64,000 nt of DNA. Origin: Bradyrhizobium cosmicum. Lineage in GTDB: Bacteria; Pseudomonadota; Alphaproteobacteria; Rhizobiales; Xanthobacteraceae. The translations under genes and the position numbers were made by a program. Below the pieces are notes generated by a model. That model was not told the DNA's origin, ran no database searches, and was given only the letters and a program-made list of their open reading frames with translations. Positions 42,324 to 51,191 of the stretch are shown here, in pieces (position 1 is the first letter of the stretch; each line of letters opens with the position of its first letter). The stretch lies in contig NZ_CP041656.2 of assembly GCF_007290395.2 (NCBI RefSeq), forward strand, positions 5,952,001-6,016,000, written 5' to 3'.

Positions 42324-44561
42324 TCAGACGAACCTGATGCCCTCGGTCTTGATCAGCGGCAATTGGCGCGCACGAATTCCGGTCGCGGCAAAGATGGCGT
42401 TGGCAAGCGCGGGCGCGGCCGGAGGAACAGCCGGCTCGCCGATGCCGCGGATTCCCGTCTCGCCGGTGGTCTCCAACGCCACGACCTCGATCTCTGGAGC
42501 CTGGTAGAGGCGCATGCCCTCGTACTCGTGATAATTGGTCTGAACCGCACGGCCGTTGGCAAAGGTGAGCTCGGCGTTCATCGCATGCCCGAGAGCCCAG
42601 ACCACGGCGCCTTCGACCTGATTTTTCAGATTATCGGGATCGAGCACCACCCCGACCTCGGCCGCGACGAAGACACGCGCAATCCTGATCGCATCATTGA
42701 TCTTCTCGACCTCGATCACTTCGGCGACGGGCACACCGAACGAGAGCGTAAACGCGAGGCCCCGGGCGCGGCCAGGGCCGGGCTTGCTGTCCCAGCACGA
42801 CATCCTGCGGACCTCGTCGAGGACCCTGCGCGACGGAGCGTGCGAGCACAGCCGGAGCCGCTCGTGGAGCGGATCGGCGCCGGCTATTTGGATCAACTCG
42901 TCGAGACAGCATTCGTGCAGGAAGGCGTTGCCGGACGCGCCGACCGAGCGCCAGGAACTGACGCGCACCAACTCGGGCACCCGATAGCCCGTGACCCGGT
43001 AGTTGGGAATCCTGAACGGCTGATCCCAGGCACCGGCGACGATCGCCATGTCGGGTCCCGGCATGTGCAGGCCCAGCCGGCCGAATTGCGACGACGTCAC
43101 CGATGGCGCGGCGATGGCGAGGTCGCAGGCGTCGAGCTTTCCGTCCTTCACCGCTCCGCGCATGCGGGCGACAGCGAGCGGACGCGGGAAATCGTGCGTC
43201 ATGTCCTCTTCGCGCGTCCACGTCATCTTGATCGGCCGGCCCTGATAGGCCATCGCGAGCTCGACGCCCTGACGCACATAGTCGTTTTCCAGGCGCCGGC
43301 CGAAGCTGCCGCCGCTCGGCAAAGCGTGAAGATGAATGTCCTCGGCGGCAAGCCCGGTCAGCTTTCGCGCCATCTTCACCAGAAACACGGGAGCCTGCGT
43401 CCCCGTCCAGATGTCGAGGCGACCGTCCTTGAGCTGGACTACTGCGTTCATCGGCTCGAGCGGCGCATGGGCGAGATAGGGCACGCAGTATTCGGCCTCG
43501 ATCACCTTCGCGCCGGCGAGCGCGGCATCGACGTCGCCGTCGTCCTTGCAGCGACTGTCGCGGCGCTCCGGGATGAAGGAGGCCCTCACCTCCTCGAACA
43601 TCGCCGCGCTGCTCGCTGGATAGGACGCCTCGCCCCAATCGAACCCGATGAGCTTCGCCGCCTGGAAGGCGCGCCAGGTGTTGTCGGCGATGATACCGAC
43701 ACCGCCCTTGACTGGCACGATCTTGAGGACGCCCCTCGCCTTCGCAGCCCTGGAAGCGTCGTAGCTCCGCAGGGTGCCGCCGAGATGGGGATTGGTGCAG
43801 ACCGTGGCGTAGACCATGCCGGGCAGGCGGATATCGATGCCGAAGGTGGCGGTGCCCGTGCACTTGGCGACCATGTCGAGCCGCGGCATGGACTTGCCGA
43901 GATAACGCCAATCCTTGCGTTCCCTGAGCTTGACGTCGGCCGGCACCTCCAGCGTGGCCGCAATCCCGGCCAGCGATGCATAGCTGAGCGCGCGACCATT
44001 CGGCGCGATGACCGCACCGTCCCGCGTCTTGAGATCAGCCCTTGCAATACCGGTCTGCTTCGCCGCCGCGCGAAGCAGCAGTTCGCGCGCGGTCGCACCG
44101 GCGATGCGCAGCCGGTCGTAAGCATCGGCCACCGTCGACGAGCCGCCGGTCCATTGAAGACTGAGGAACTTGCCGCCGGCCTGGCTGATCGCCTCCGCCA
44201 CCGGACCGAGAAGCACGCTGGTCGCCGCAATCGGAAGCCCCTCCTTGAGAACCTTGCCGTTGTAGTAGACCGAGCTCGGCGCCCCCGGATCGACCTTGAT
44301 GTCGCTCCACGCGATATCCAGCTCTTCGGCGACCAGTGCCGCCTGCACGGAATAGGCTCCCTGGCCGAGATCGGCACGCGGCGTGATGATCGTGACACCG
44401 TCCTCTCCGATCCGCACATAGGGCGTCAGCATGAGCTGCCCCTTGTCCAGACCGTCCTTCAACCGCGCATTTACGCGAAATCGCTCGAAAAAATAAACGC
44501 CGACAACGAGGCCGCCGGCGACCGCGCCCGCCCCGACGAGCACGGCACGCCGAGAGACCAT
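42324..44561 (-). CDS. iorB: Isoquinoline 1-oxidoreductase-type molybdopterin subunit (beta)
   Basis: 745 residues from ATG at 44561, which follows the iorA stop by 11 bases; an earlier in-frame ATG at 44651 would overlap iorA. The N-terminus MVSRRAVLVGAGAVAGGLVV is a twin-arginine signal, so the complex is likely periplasmic. The body is a xanthine-dehydrogenase-family large subunit (LPSGGSFGRRLENDYVRQ; GIRGIGEPAVPPAAPALANA near the C-terminus with the catalytic Glu region). It hydroxylates N-heterocycles or oxidises aldehydes using a molybdenum cofactor. Substrate unknown. Confidence 0.9.
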   Translation of the reverse strand: MVSRRAVLVGAGAVAGGLVVGVYFFERFRVNARLKDGLDKGQLMLTPYVRIGEDGVTIITPRADLGQGAYSVQAALVAEELDIAWSDIKVDPGAPSSVYYNGKVLKEGLPIAATSVLLGPVAEAISQAGGKFLSLQWTGGSSTVADAYDRLRIAGATARELLLRAAAKQTGIARADLKTRDGAVIAPNGRALSYASLAGIAATLEVPADVKLRERKDWRYLGKSMPRLDMVAKCTGTATFGIDIRLPGMVYATVCTNPHLGGTLRSYDASRAAKARGVLKIVPVKGGVGIIADNTWRAFQAAKLIGFDWGEASYPASSAAMFEEVRASFIPERRDSRCKDDGDVDAALAGAKVIEAEYCVPYLAHAPLEPMNAVVQLKDGRLDIWTGTQAPVFLVKMARKLTGLAAEDIHLHALPSGGSFGRRLENDYVRQGVELAMAYQGRPIKMTWTREEDMTHDFPRPLAVARMRGAVKDGKLDACDLAIAAPSVTSSQFGRLGLHMPGPDMAIVAGAWDQPFRIPNYRVTGYRVPELVRVSSWRSVGASGNAFLHECCLDELIQIAGADPLHERLRLCSHAPSRRVLDEVRRMSCWDSKPGPGRARGLAFTLSFGVPVAEVIEVEKINDAIRIARVFVAAEVGVVLDPDNLKNQVEGAVVWALGHAMNAELTFANGRAVQTNYHEYEGMRLYQAPEIEVVALETTGETGIRGIGEPAVPPAAPALANAIFAATGIRARQLPLIKTEGIRFV

Positions 44562-44572
44562 GCCGAGGCGGC

Positions 44573-45070
44573 TCACGGCTGTTGTTCCTGCAGCTTCCGA
44601 GCTGCGGTCCTGATCGCGGCGCGAATGCGGGTGTAGGTGCCGCAGCGACAAAGATTTGCCGACATCACGCGATCGATCTGATCGTCGAGCTGTCGGTCAG
44701 ACGATAGCGGCTTGCCCTTGATCCTGGCATTCAGCAGAGCGGCGGCAGCCATGATCTGCCCCGGCTGGCAATAGCCGCATTGCGCCACCTGATGCTCGAT
44801 CCATGCCGCCTGAACGGCATGCAGCGCATGCGGCGTTCCCAGCCCAGCGATCGTGACGACCTTGGCCTCGTTCGCGAGGTCGCCGATCCTGAGCGAGCAC
44901 GACCGCACCGGCCGGTCGTCGACATGCACCGTGCACGCGCCGCACATCGCGATGCCGCAGCCATATTTCGGACCGGTGCAACCAAGCTCGTCGCGCAGCA
45001 CCCACAACAGGGGCATGTCGTCCTCGACATCCACGCTGTGCGACTCTCCGTCGACCCAAATCACGCGCAT
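44573..45070 (-). CDS. iorA: Isoquinoline 1-oxidoreductase-type 2Fe-2S subunit (alpha)
   Basis: 165 residues from ATG at 45070. It has the two 2Fe-2S centres of the xanthine-oxidase family small subunit: the plant-type cluster in [21 protein letters not shown], and the second in [11 protein letters not shown] with [12 protein letters not shown]. It passes electrons from IorB to an acceptor, probably the di-haem protein encoded downstream. First gene of the iorA-iorB-cytochrome operon. Confidence 0.93.
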   Translation of the reverse strand: MRVIWVDGESHSVDVEDDMPLLWVLRDELGCTGPKYGCGIAMCGACTVHVDDRPVRSCSLRIGDLANEAKVVTIAGLGTPHALHAVQAAWIEHQVAQCGYCQPGQIMAAAALLNARIKGKPLSSDRQLDDQIDRVMSANLCRCGTYTRIRAAIRTAARKLQEQQP

Positions 45071-45225
45071 GGGGGCTCCGGAAAACAGATGGTTCTGACA
45101 AAACGGATCGCCGGACCACCGGCGCAGCCTCAACTTAAGGCTTTAATATGGGTGGCATTATCGCGCGGGAAGGTCGCGATGGCAAGGAGGCGGATCTGGC
45201 GCTCCCGCTGCCGAATTCTCGCGTC

Positions 45226-46071
45226 TTACATCCCGCTCAGGCCGCTATCCACCGCCAGCGTCTGTGCCGTGACGTAGACACTTTCGTCCGACAGGAAGAA
45301 CAGCACCGCATAGGCGATCTCCCACGCTGTGGCCTGGCGGCCGAAGGGGACGTGGCCCTTGCCGCGGTTGGGACGGCCGGCGCCGGCTTCGCGGCCGTTG
45401 GGGGTGTCGACGAGGCCGGGATAGACGAGGTTGGCGCGGATGCCGCGGCGCGATCCGAGATGGGCGATGTTGCGCATCAGGCCGCCGAGCGCGGCCTTGG
45501 AGGAATCGTACACGGCCATCTGGGATCCCGCCTTCAGCGCGGCGATCGACGAGATGAAGACGATGGCACCGCCATTATCGAATCTCGGTAGCGCGGCGCG
45601 GCAGCACAGCATGGGGCCGCGGACGTTGACGTCGTAGATCCCGTTCCACTCCTCGGGGCTGACGTTGTCGAGCCCAACCTTGCCGAAGGTGCCGATGTTC
45701 AGCACCATGCCGTCGAGACCGCCCATGGCGCGGTGGGCTTCCTCGATCATGCGGACGACGTCGGCTTCGTTCGTCACGTCGGCAGCGATGGCGAAGCCCT
45801 CGCCGCCTTCGTCGGTGATGTGCTTGACGGTCTGCTGGGCCGAGCTGCGGTTGAGATCGGCGACCGCAACCTTCGCGCCCTCGCGGGCACACAGGATGCT
45901 CATGGCGCGGCCGTTGCCGACCGGATCGGTGGCGGGATCGAACACGCGCTGGCCACCGCCGACGATCAGAATGCGGCGTCCCTTCATGCGCCCCCGGCCC
46001 GGCGCTTCGCCCAGCGACTCCGCGCTGGGCGGGCGGACGTAGCGCTCCGTCTTGCTCTCGCTGTCCGTCAT
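45226..46071 (-). CDS. SDR-family oxidoreductase with an insertion in the cofactor loop
   Basis: 281 residues from ATG at 46071. It has the SDR elements NIG (about 117), SSIAAL with catalytic Ser, and YDSSKAAL with Tyr and Lys, then YPGLVDTP. The N-terminal cofactor loop, normally TGxxxGIG, reads GGGQRVFDPATDPVGNGRA, about eight residues longer than usual. Together with the AhpD-like protein and TetR regulator it forms an operon, so it probably oxidises or reduces a product of the pathway of the divergent genes. Substrate unknown. Confidence 0.85.
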   Translation of the reverse strand: MTDSESKTERYVRPPSAESLGEAPGRGRMKGRRILIVGGGQRVFDPATDPVGNGRAMSILCAREGAKVAVADLNRSSAQQTVKHITDEGGEGFAIAADVTNEADVVRMIEEAHRAMGGLDGMVLNIGTFGKVGLDNVSPEEWNGIYDVNVRGPMLCCRAALPRFDNGGAIVFISSIAALKAGSQMAVYDSSKAALGGLMRNIAHLGSRRGIRANLVYPGLVDTPNGREAGAGRPNRGKGHVPFGRQATAWEIAYAVLFFLSDESVYVTAQTLAVDSGLSGM

Positions 46072-46081
46072 CTCAGCCGCC

Positions 46082-46633
46082 TTACTTCTTGCCGCCGTCA
46101 TAGACCTTCATGCCGGCCGCGGGATCGAGATCGGTCTCGGTCGCTTCAGTCAGGCGCGCCATCATCATGTAGAAGCCGAGAGCGACGATGGATTCGACGA
46201 TCTCCTGATCGCTGAAATGTTTTCGCGCCGCGGCGAAGGTCGCTTCGGGCACGCGGACGTTCTCGACGACCTCGCGGCCGAACTTCAGCAGCGCACGCTC
46301 GGACTCGCTCAGCGCTGCGGAATCGTATTCGCTGCGCTCCACCGCATCGACCTGGCCTTGCGTGCAGCCGACACCGAGCGCGATCGGCACGTGCTGGCGC
46401 CATTCATAGGCGCCGCCCTCGAGCTGGGCGGCCTGGAGGATCAAGAGCTCGCGGTTGACCGCGCTGAGCTTCTGCTTGTGCAGGATCGAATTGCCGAGCC
46501 GCATCGCCGGGATCATGTTGGCCTCGGCGTGGGCCATCATGCGAAAGATGTTGAGCTTGACCGGCATGCGGTCGAACGAGGCGCGGATGTCGCCGCTCGT
46601 CGTCTCCGGATCAATCAGGGGCAGCCTTGCCAC
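46082..46633 (-). CDS. Carboxymuconolactone decarboxylase/AhpD-like protein
   Basis: 183 residues. The CMD fold is indicated by RELLILQAAQLEGGAYEWRQHVPIALGVG. The active pattern is E-W-x2-H rather than the CxxC of AhpD peroxidase partners, so it is closer to the decarboxylase or hydrolase-type branch. Its start overlaps the TetR gene end by 23 bases and its end is 10 bases from the SDR start. It probably acts in the same degradative pathway. Confidence 0.88.
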   Translation of the reverse strand: MARLPLIDPETTSGDIRASFDRMPVKLNIFRMMAHAEANMIPAMRLGNSILHKQKLSAVNRELLILQAAQLEGGAYEWRQHVPIALGVGCTQGQVDAVERSEYDSAALSESERALLKFGREVVENVRVPEATFAAARKHFSDQEIVESIVALGFYMMMARLTEATETDLDPAAGMKVYDGGKK

Positions 46634-47309
46634 GCGTTTCTCCCTTGGGTTTTCTTTTCTTGTTGGCTTCGTCGTTGCCCGCCGCGATCAGCGACAGGAA
46701 GAAGGCGAGGTAGCGGTCGATCGCCTCGATCACCTTGGCCCGCGGCGACGGCGCCGCGCCCATCACGTAATGTTCGAGGCGGATGTAGATCAGGCCGGCG
46801 GCGAACAGCCGCGCGGTCTCGCGCGGGTCGGGCGTCGAGACGAGGCCAGCGAGCGCAAAGCCGCGGAAATAGTCCGTCATCATGCTCTGCTCGCGCGCGT
46901 AGAAATGATCGGCGAACTTGGCGCGGATGCCGGGCACGCGGTTGCGCTCGGCGGTGATCACCTTCTGGAACTGGTGCTCGCGCGGATCGGACCATTGCTC
47001 GACGAGGTCCAATGCAAACTGCCGACAGAACGCGGCGGGCTGGCGCGCAAGCTGCTTGTAGCGCGGCTCTTCCAGCCGGCTCGCCGAACTCGCCGGGCCG
47101 TGCTCGCTGACGATCGCCTCCAAGATAGCGGCCTTGCCGGAGAAATGGTTGTAGAGGCTGCTCTCGCGGATGCCGACGCGGCGCGCCAGCTCGCGCATCG
47201 AGGCGCCGCCATAGCCGCTCTGCGCGAACAGATCGAGTGCTTCGCTCAGGATGCGCTCGCGGGTGGTGGGCGCAGCCGTTTCCGCCGTGCTGGAGGTGTG
47301 GACAGCCAT
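46611..47309 (-). CDS. TetR/AcrR-family transcriptional regulator
   Basis: 232 residues from ATG at 47309. The N-terminal helix-turn-helix is in RERILSEALDLFAQSGYGGA followed by SMRELARRVGIRESSLYNHF. The C-terminal part is the variable ligand domain, ending in a lysine-rich tail. Its upstream region holds two identical palindromes, shared with the divergent ABC binding-protein gene, so it probably represses both operons. Confidence 0.92.
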   Translation of the reverse strand: MAVHTSSTAETAAPTTRERILSEALDLFAQSGYGGASMRELARRVGIRESSLYNHFSGKAAILEAIVSEHGPASSASRLEEPRYKQLARQPAAFCRQFALDLVEQWSDPREHQFQKVITAERNRVPGIRAKFADHFYAREQSMMTDYFRGFALAGLVSTPDPRETARLFAAGLIYIRLEHYVMGAAPSPRAKVIEAIDRYLAFFLSLIAAGNDEANKKRKPKGETRGKAAPD

Positions 47310-47323
47310 GACGGCTTGACTAA

Positions 47324-47364
47324 CGAACGATCGTTCGCTAGTCAACCGTCCGAACGATCGTTCG
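47324..47364. promoter_or_regulatory. Pair of identical TetR operators CGAACGATCGTTCG
   Basis: A perfect 14-base palindrome occurs at 47324-47337 and again at 47351-47364, 27 bases apart centre to centre, in the gap between the TetR gene and the divergent binding-protein gene. The ACGAACGNNCGTTCGT-like form is typical of TetR/AcrR operators. Confidence 0.85.
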
Positions 47365-47466
47365 TTTGCCAGTGTGGCGGCAACGGTCGCGGCCCGCAAG
47401 GGCGAGGTTATCGCGTTTCAACTCCGCTCATTCGAGAGGCGGAGAGCAATTTTGGGAGATGACGTC

Positions 47467-48675
47467 ATGGCGCGCTTTGCCCGCCTTCGCCTGGGTGCGG
47501 CCTGCATCCTGTTGCCGCTGCTTGCGGCCAGCACCGCCTCTGCCCAAAGCAAGTACGATCCCGGCGCCGACGACAAGACCATCAAGATCGGCACCACCGC
47601 GCCGCTGAGCGGGCCGGTCTCGGCCTTCGCCCAGATCGCGAAATCCGCCGAAGCCTATTTTCGCAAGGTGAACGACGACGGCGGCGTCAACGGCCGGCGC
47701 ATCCAGATGATCATCGCCGACGACGCCTACAGCCCGCCGAAGACAGTGGAGCAGACGCGGCGGCTGGTCGAGAGCGAGGAGGTGCTGCTGATCTTCGGCG
47801 GCGTCGGCACGCCCACCAACAGCGCCGTGCACAAATATCTCAACGACCGCAAGGTGCCGCAGCTGTTCCTGGGCTCGGGCGCGGCGAAGTGGGACGACCC
47901 GAAGAATTTTCCGTGGACCGTCGGCTGGCAGCCGACCTATCGCGACGAGGCCATCGCCTATGCCAAATACATCAAGGCGAGCCACGCCAAGGCGAAGATC
48001 GGCGTGCTCTACCAGAACGACGATCTCGGCAAGGATTATCTGAAGGCGCTGGAGGAAGGGCTCGGCAGCGGCGAGGCGATCGTCGTGCGCGCGGCCTACG
48101 AGACCTCGGCGCCGACGGTCGACACCCAGATCCTGCAACTGAAGACCGCGGGCGCCGATGTGGTGCTGGTGGCGGCGACGCCGAAATTCGCGGCGCAAGC
48201 GATCCGCAAGATCGGCGAGATCGGCTGGAAGCCCACGACCATCATCTCCAACGTCTCGGCCTCGATCAGCGGCGTGCTGGAGCCGGCCGGCAAGGACAAT
48301 TCCACCGGCGTCATCTCCAGCCAGTATCTGAAGGACGCGACCGACCCGGCCAACAAGGACGATGCCGGATACAAGGAATGGCTGGCGTTCATGGACAAGT
48401 ACATGCCGGACGCCAACAAGAACGACTGGCTGAACGTCTATGGCTACACCATCGCGCAGACGCTGGTCACGGTGCTGAAGGCCTCCGGCAACGACCTCAC
48501 CCGCGCCAATGTGATCAAGCAGGCGACGACGCTCAAGGACGTCAAGCTGCCGATGCTGATCAACGGCACCGCGGTGAACAACTCGCCCGAGCACTATACG
48601 CCGATGACGAGCCTTCAGCTGATTCGTTTCGACGGCACGCGCTGGGTGCCGTTCGGCGATCTCCTGAAGAACTGA
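47467..48675 (+). CDS. ABC transporter substrate-binding protein (HAAT/LivK type)
   Basis: 402 residues from ATG at 47467 with SD GGGAG. Signal peptide ending near STASAQ. Mature opening KTIKIGTTAPLSGPVSAF, then INGRRIQMIIADDAYSPPKT-like text, the Peripla_BP_6 pattern. It is paralogous to the binding protein at 55202-56407 (same AYSP-KTVEQ-RRL order). It lacks permease partners locally but might use the livHMGF transporter encoded 10 kb away. First gene of a four-gene plus-strand set. Confidence 0.9.
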   Translation: MARFARLRLGAACILLPLLAASTASAQSKYDPGADDKTIKIGTTAPLSGPVSAFAQIAKSAEAYFRKVNDDGGVNGRRIQMIIADDAYSPPKTVEQTRRLVESEEVLLIFGGVGTPTNSAVHKYLNDRKVPQLFLGSGAAKWDDPKNFPWTVGWQPTYRDEAIAYAKYIKASHAKAKIGVLYQNDDLGKDYLKALEEGLGSGEAIVVRAAYETSAPTVDTQILQLKTAGADVVLVAATPKFAAQAIRKIGEIGWKPTTIISNVSASISGVLEPAGKDNSTGVISSQYLKDATDPANKDDAGYKEWLAFMDKYMPDANKNDWLNVYGYTIAQTLVTVLKASGNDLTRANVIKQATTLKDVKLPMLINGTAVNNSPEHYTPMTSLQLIRFDGTRWVPFGDLLKN

Positions 48676-48679
48676 ACCG

Positions 48680-49573
48680 ATGCGGCAGGTCAAGATCGGC
48701 AGCATGCGGATCGATCTCGTCAGCGAGATCGCTTCGCTTGCGTTCGACAAGAGCTGGCTGTTCGCCAACGTCACTGACGCCGTGATCGCGGAGAACCGCA
48801 GCTGGCTCGACCACCGCTATATCGAGCCGGAGACCGGGCGCTTCATCCTCAGCCACCACTCCTATCTCGTTCGCACGCCGCGCTGTACCGCCATCGTCGA
48901 CACCTGCTGCGGCAACCACAAGCCAAGGCCGCGCGTGCCGGCGTGGAATGACCTCAACCAGCCTTATCTCGAAAACATGCGGGCGCTGGGCGTCACGCCC
49001 GAACAGGTCGACTTCGTGATGTGCACGCATCTGCACGTCGACCACGTCGGCTGGAACACGCGGCTCCTCGACGGCCGCTGGGTGCCGACCTTTCTCAATG
49101 CGCGCTATCTGATGGGCCGCGAGGAGTACCGCACCTTCGAGGCCATGCACAACGCTGCGCCGAAGACCCCAGTGAACCACGGCTCGTTCGAGGATTCGGT
49201 GCTGCCGGTGGTCGCGGCGGGCCTCGCCGAGCTTGTCGAGACCGACCATCGCCTGTTCGATGATCGCGACGCGGCCCTGCGCTTCGCGCCGGCGCCTGGC
49301 CACACCGCCGGCAACATGCAGATCCATCTCAACGGCGGGCACGACCACGCGGTGATGTCCGGCGACGTCATCCACCATCCGATCCAGTGCGCCGCGCCCT
49401 GGCTGTCGAATGCCGCCGACGTCGATCCCGCCGCGGCGCTCGCGACCCGGATGGCGCTGCTGGAAGAGCTCGCGGATACACCGAGCTATCTGCTCACCGG
49501 CCATTTTCCGGCACCGACCGCAGGCCGCGTTGTCAGGCACGGCGAGGCCTACCGATTTCGTTTCGAAGATTAG
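48680..49573 (+). CDS. Metallo-beta-lactamase-fold hydrolase
   Basis: 297 residues, 4 bases after the binding-protein gene. The metal-binding motif is CTHLHVDHVGW (His117, His119, Asp121, His122), with further ligands in APGHTAGN and MSGDVIHHP, and the final His in LTGHFP. This matches lactonase/arylsulfatase-like members of the MBL fold. In this operon it probably hydrolyses the imported compound or a lactone derived from it. Confidence 0.9.
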   Translation: MRQVKIGSMRIDLVSEIASLAFDKSWLFANVTDAVIAENRSWLDHRYIEPETGRFILSHHSYLVRTPRCTAIVDTCCGNHKPRPRVPAWNDLNQPYLENMRALGVTPEQVDFVMCTHLHVDHVGWNTRLLDGRWVPTFLNARYLMGREEYRTFEAMHNAAPKTPVNHGSFEDSVLPVVAAGLAELVETDHRLFDDRDAALRFAPAPGHTAGNMQIHLNGGHDHAVMSGDVIHHPIQCAAPWLSNAADVDPAAALATRMALLEELADTPSYLLTGHFPAPTAGRVVRHGEAYRFRFED

Positions 49574-49584
49574 GGAATGCCATC

Positions 49585-50553
49585 ATGATGCTGCGCACGG
49601 TCACGCTTTCGTTTCTCGCATTGCTGTCGGCGACCTTGCCGTCGCGCGCCGAAGATCCCGCCGCCTATCCCACGCATAAAATCCGCATGCTTCTGCCCTA
49701 CGCGGCCGGCGGCGGCGGCGACGTGGTCGGCCGGCTGCTCGCGGACAAGATGGGCAAGACGCTCGGGCAGAGCATCTATATCGAGAACCACACGGGAGCT
49801 GCCGGCACGCTCGGCACGCAGATGGTCGCGACCTCGCCGAACGACGGCTACACCATCACCGTCGGCGGCATGACCACGCATGTGCTGGCTCCCGCGATCT
49901 ATCCGAAGCTGCCCTACGATTCGATCAAGGATTTTACGACGCTCGGGCGCGTCGGTGTCTCCGCGATCATGCTGGTGGCAACCAAGGATTTCGCCGCCAA
50001 TGACATCAAGGATTTGATTGCGCTCGCCAAGAAGGGCCAACCGATCCAGTACGGCAGCTGGGGCATCGGCTCGACCGGGCAGTTCTGTGCGGAAATCCTG
50101 ATGCAGCAGACCGGCATCAAGATGGAACACGTGCCGTTCAACGGCATCGCCAAGCTCGCCGGCGACCTGCTCGGCGGCCACATCTCGCTGGCGACGCTCG
50201 ACGTGGCGACCGCGACGCCGCTGGTGAAGGACGGCTCGATCAAGGCGCTGGCCGCCTGCGGCGAGCGCTCACCGAGCCTGCCGGATGTCGCCAGCTACAA
50301 GGAACAGGGCGTGTCGTTCGACCGCAGCCTGTCCTGGGCGATGTATGCGCCGGCTGGCCTCGCTCCGCCGATCGCACAGAAATTGCAGGCGGCACTGAAG
50401 GACGCGCTCGGCGATGCCGTGGTGAAAGACAAGCTGCTGGCGCTCGGCATCACGCCGCAATTCGTGCCGGGTGACGAGCAGCGCGACATCAACGCCCGCG
50501 ACATCGCGGCCTGGAAGCAGGTTGCCAAGGACGCAGGCATCGAGGTCAAGTGA
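49585..50553 (+). CDS. Tripartite tricarboxylate transporter substrate-binding protein (Bug type)
   Basis: 322 residues from ATG at 49585, with GGGAA upstream. Signal peptide to about LPSRA. Bug features: YPTHKIRMLLPYAAGGGGDV, then NHTGAAGTLGTQMVATSPND and VPFNGIAKLAGDLLGG. It binds a carboxylate in the periplasm. It sits in the same operon as an ABC binding protein, so two uptake or sensing routes are encoded together without membrane components. Confidence 0.9.
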   Translation: MMLRTVTLSFLALLSATLPSRAEDPAAYPTHKIRMLLPYAAGGGGDVVGRLLADKMGKTLGQSIYIENHTGAAGTLGTQMVATSPNDGYTITVGGMTTHVLAPAIYPKLPYDSIKDFTTLGRVGVSAIMLVATKDFAANDIKDLIALAKKGQPIQYGSWGIGSTGQFCAEILMQQTGIKMEHVPFNGIAKLAGDLLGGHISLATLDVATATPLVKDGSIKALAACGERSPSLPDVASYKEQGVSFDRSLSWAMYAPAGLAPPIAQKLQAALKDALGDAVVKDKLLALGITPQFVPGDEQRDINARDIAAWKQVAKDAGIEVK

Positions 50554-50578
50554 ACAAGGTGAAAACAGGAGCGCGGGC

Positions 50579-51115
50579 ATGAGCCGCATCTTCGGCGTGG
50601 TACGCCAGAATGGATATGTGGTGCGGGACATCCACGCCGCGATGAAGCATTGGATCGAAACCATGGGCGTCGGCCCGTGGTACTACATGGACCGCGTCAA
50701 AACCGACTGGTTCCGCCATCGCGGCCAGGAATCCGCCGTCGAGATGAGCATCGCGCTGGCGAACTCGGGCGATCTCCAGATCGAGCTGATCCAGCAGCGC
50801 AACGACGCGCCCTCGCTGTACAGGGAATTCCTCGACGCCGGGCACGAAGGCCTCCAGCATATGTCCTACTGGAGTCACGACTACCAGGCGCTTTACGACA
50901 AGGCACTGGGGCTCGGCTACAGGATCGGCCATGAGGGCCAGATCGGCGGCGACAAGGGGCGCTTTGCCTATTTCGACACGCAGGCGCATCCGGGAACCGT
51001 CATCGAGATATCCGACATCAGCGGCACCAAGGGCCCGTTCTTCGAAAAAGTCAGGCAGGCGGCTTTGAGCTGGGACGGCACGCGGCCGATCCGCGAGGTC
51101 GTCGCGAAGTCGTAG
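50579..51115 (+). CDS. VOC-superfamily (glyoxalase-like) protein
   Basis: 178 residues from ATG at 50579, with AGGAG 8 bases before it. It has paired beta-alpha-beta-beta-beta modules: FGVVRQNGYVVRDIHAAMKH at the start, then metal-site residues in HMSYWSHDY and GTVIEISD. The family includes glyoxalases, extradiol dioxygenases and epimerases. It closes the operon of binding proteins and MBL hydrolase, so an isomerase or dioxygenase step in the same pathway is possible. Confidence 0.88.
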   Translation: MSRIFGVVRQNGYVVRDIHAAMKHWIETMGVGPWYYMDRVKTDWFRHRGQESAVEMSIALANSGDLQIELIQQRNDAPSLYREFLDAGHEGLQHMSYWSHDYQALYDKALGLGYRIGHEGQIGGDKGRFAYFDTQAHPGTVIEISDISGTKGPFFEKVRQAALSWDGTRPIREVVAKS

Positions 51116-51191
51116 GACGGATCACCTCTGCACGCTGGACAGCGATCCATGCTAGCGTGAGCCTCGTGTCTGAACCTTCAGCGAGGCCATC

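Noticed and set aside
42363..44636. 757-residue plus-strand frame
   Set aside because: It lies antisense to iorB, whose motifs and twin-arginine signal are clear; long antisense frames are expected in GC-rich DNA.
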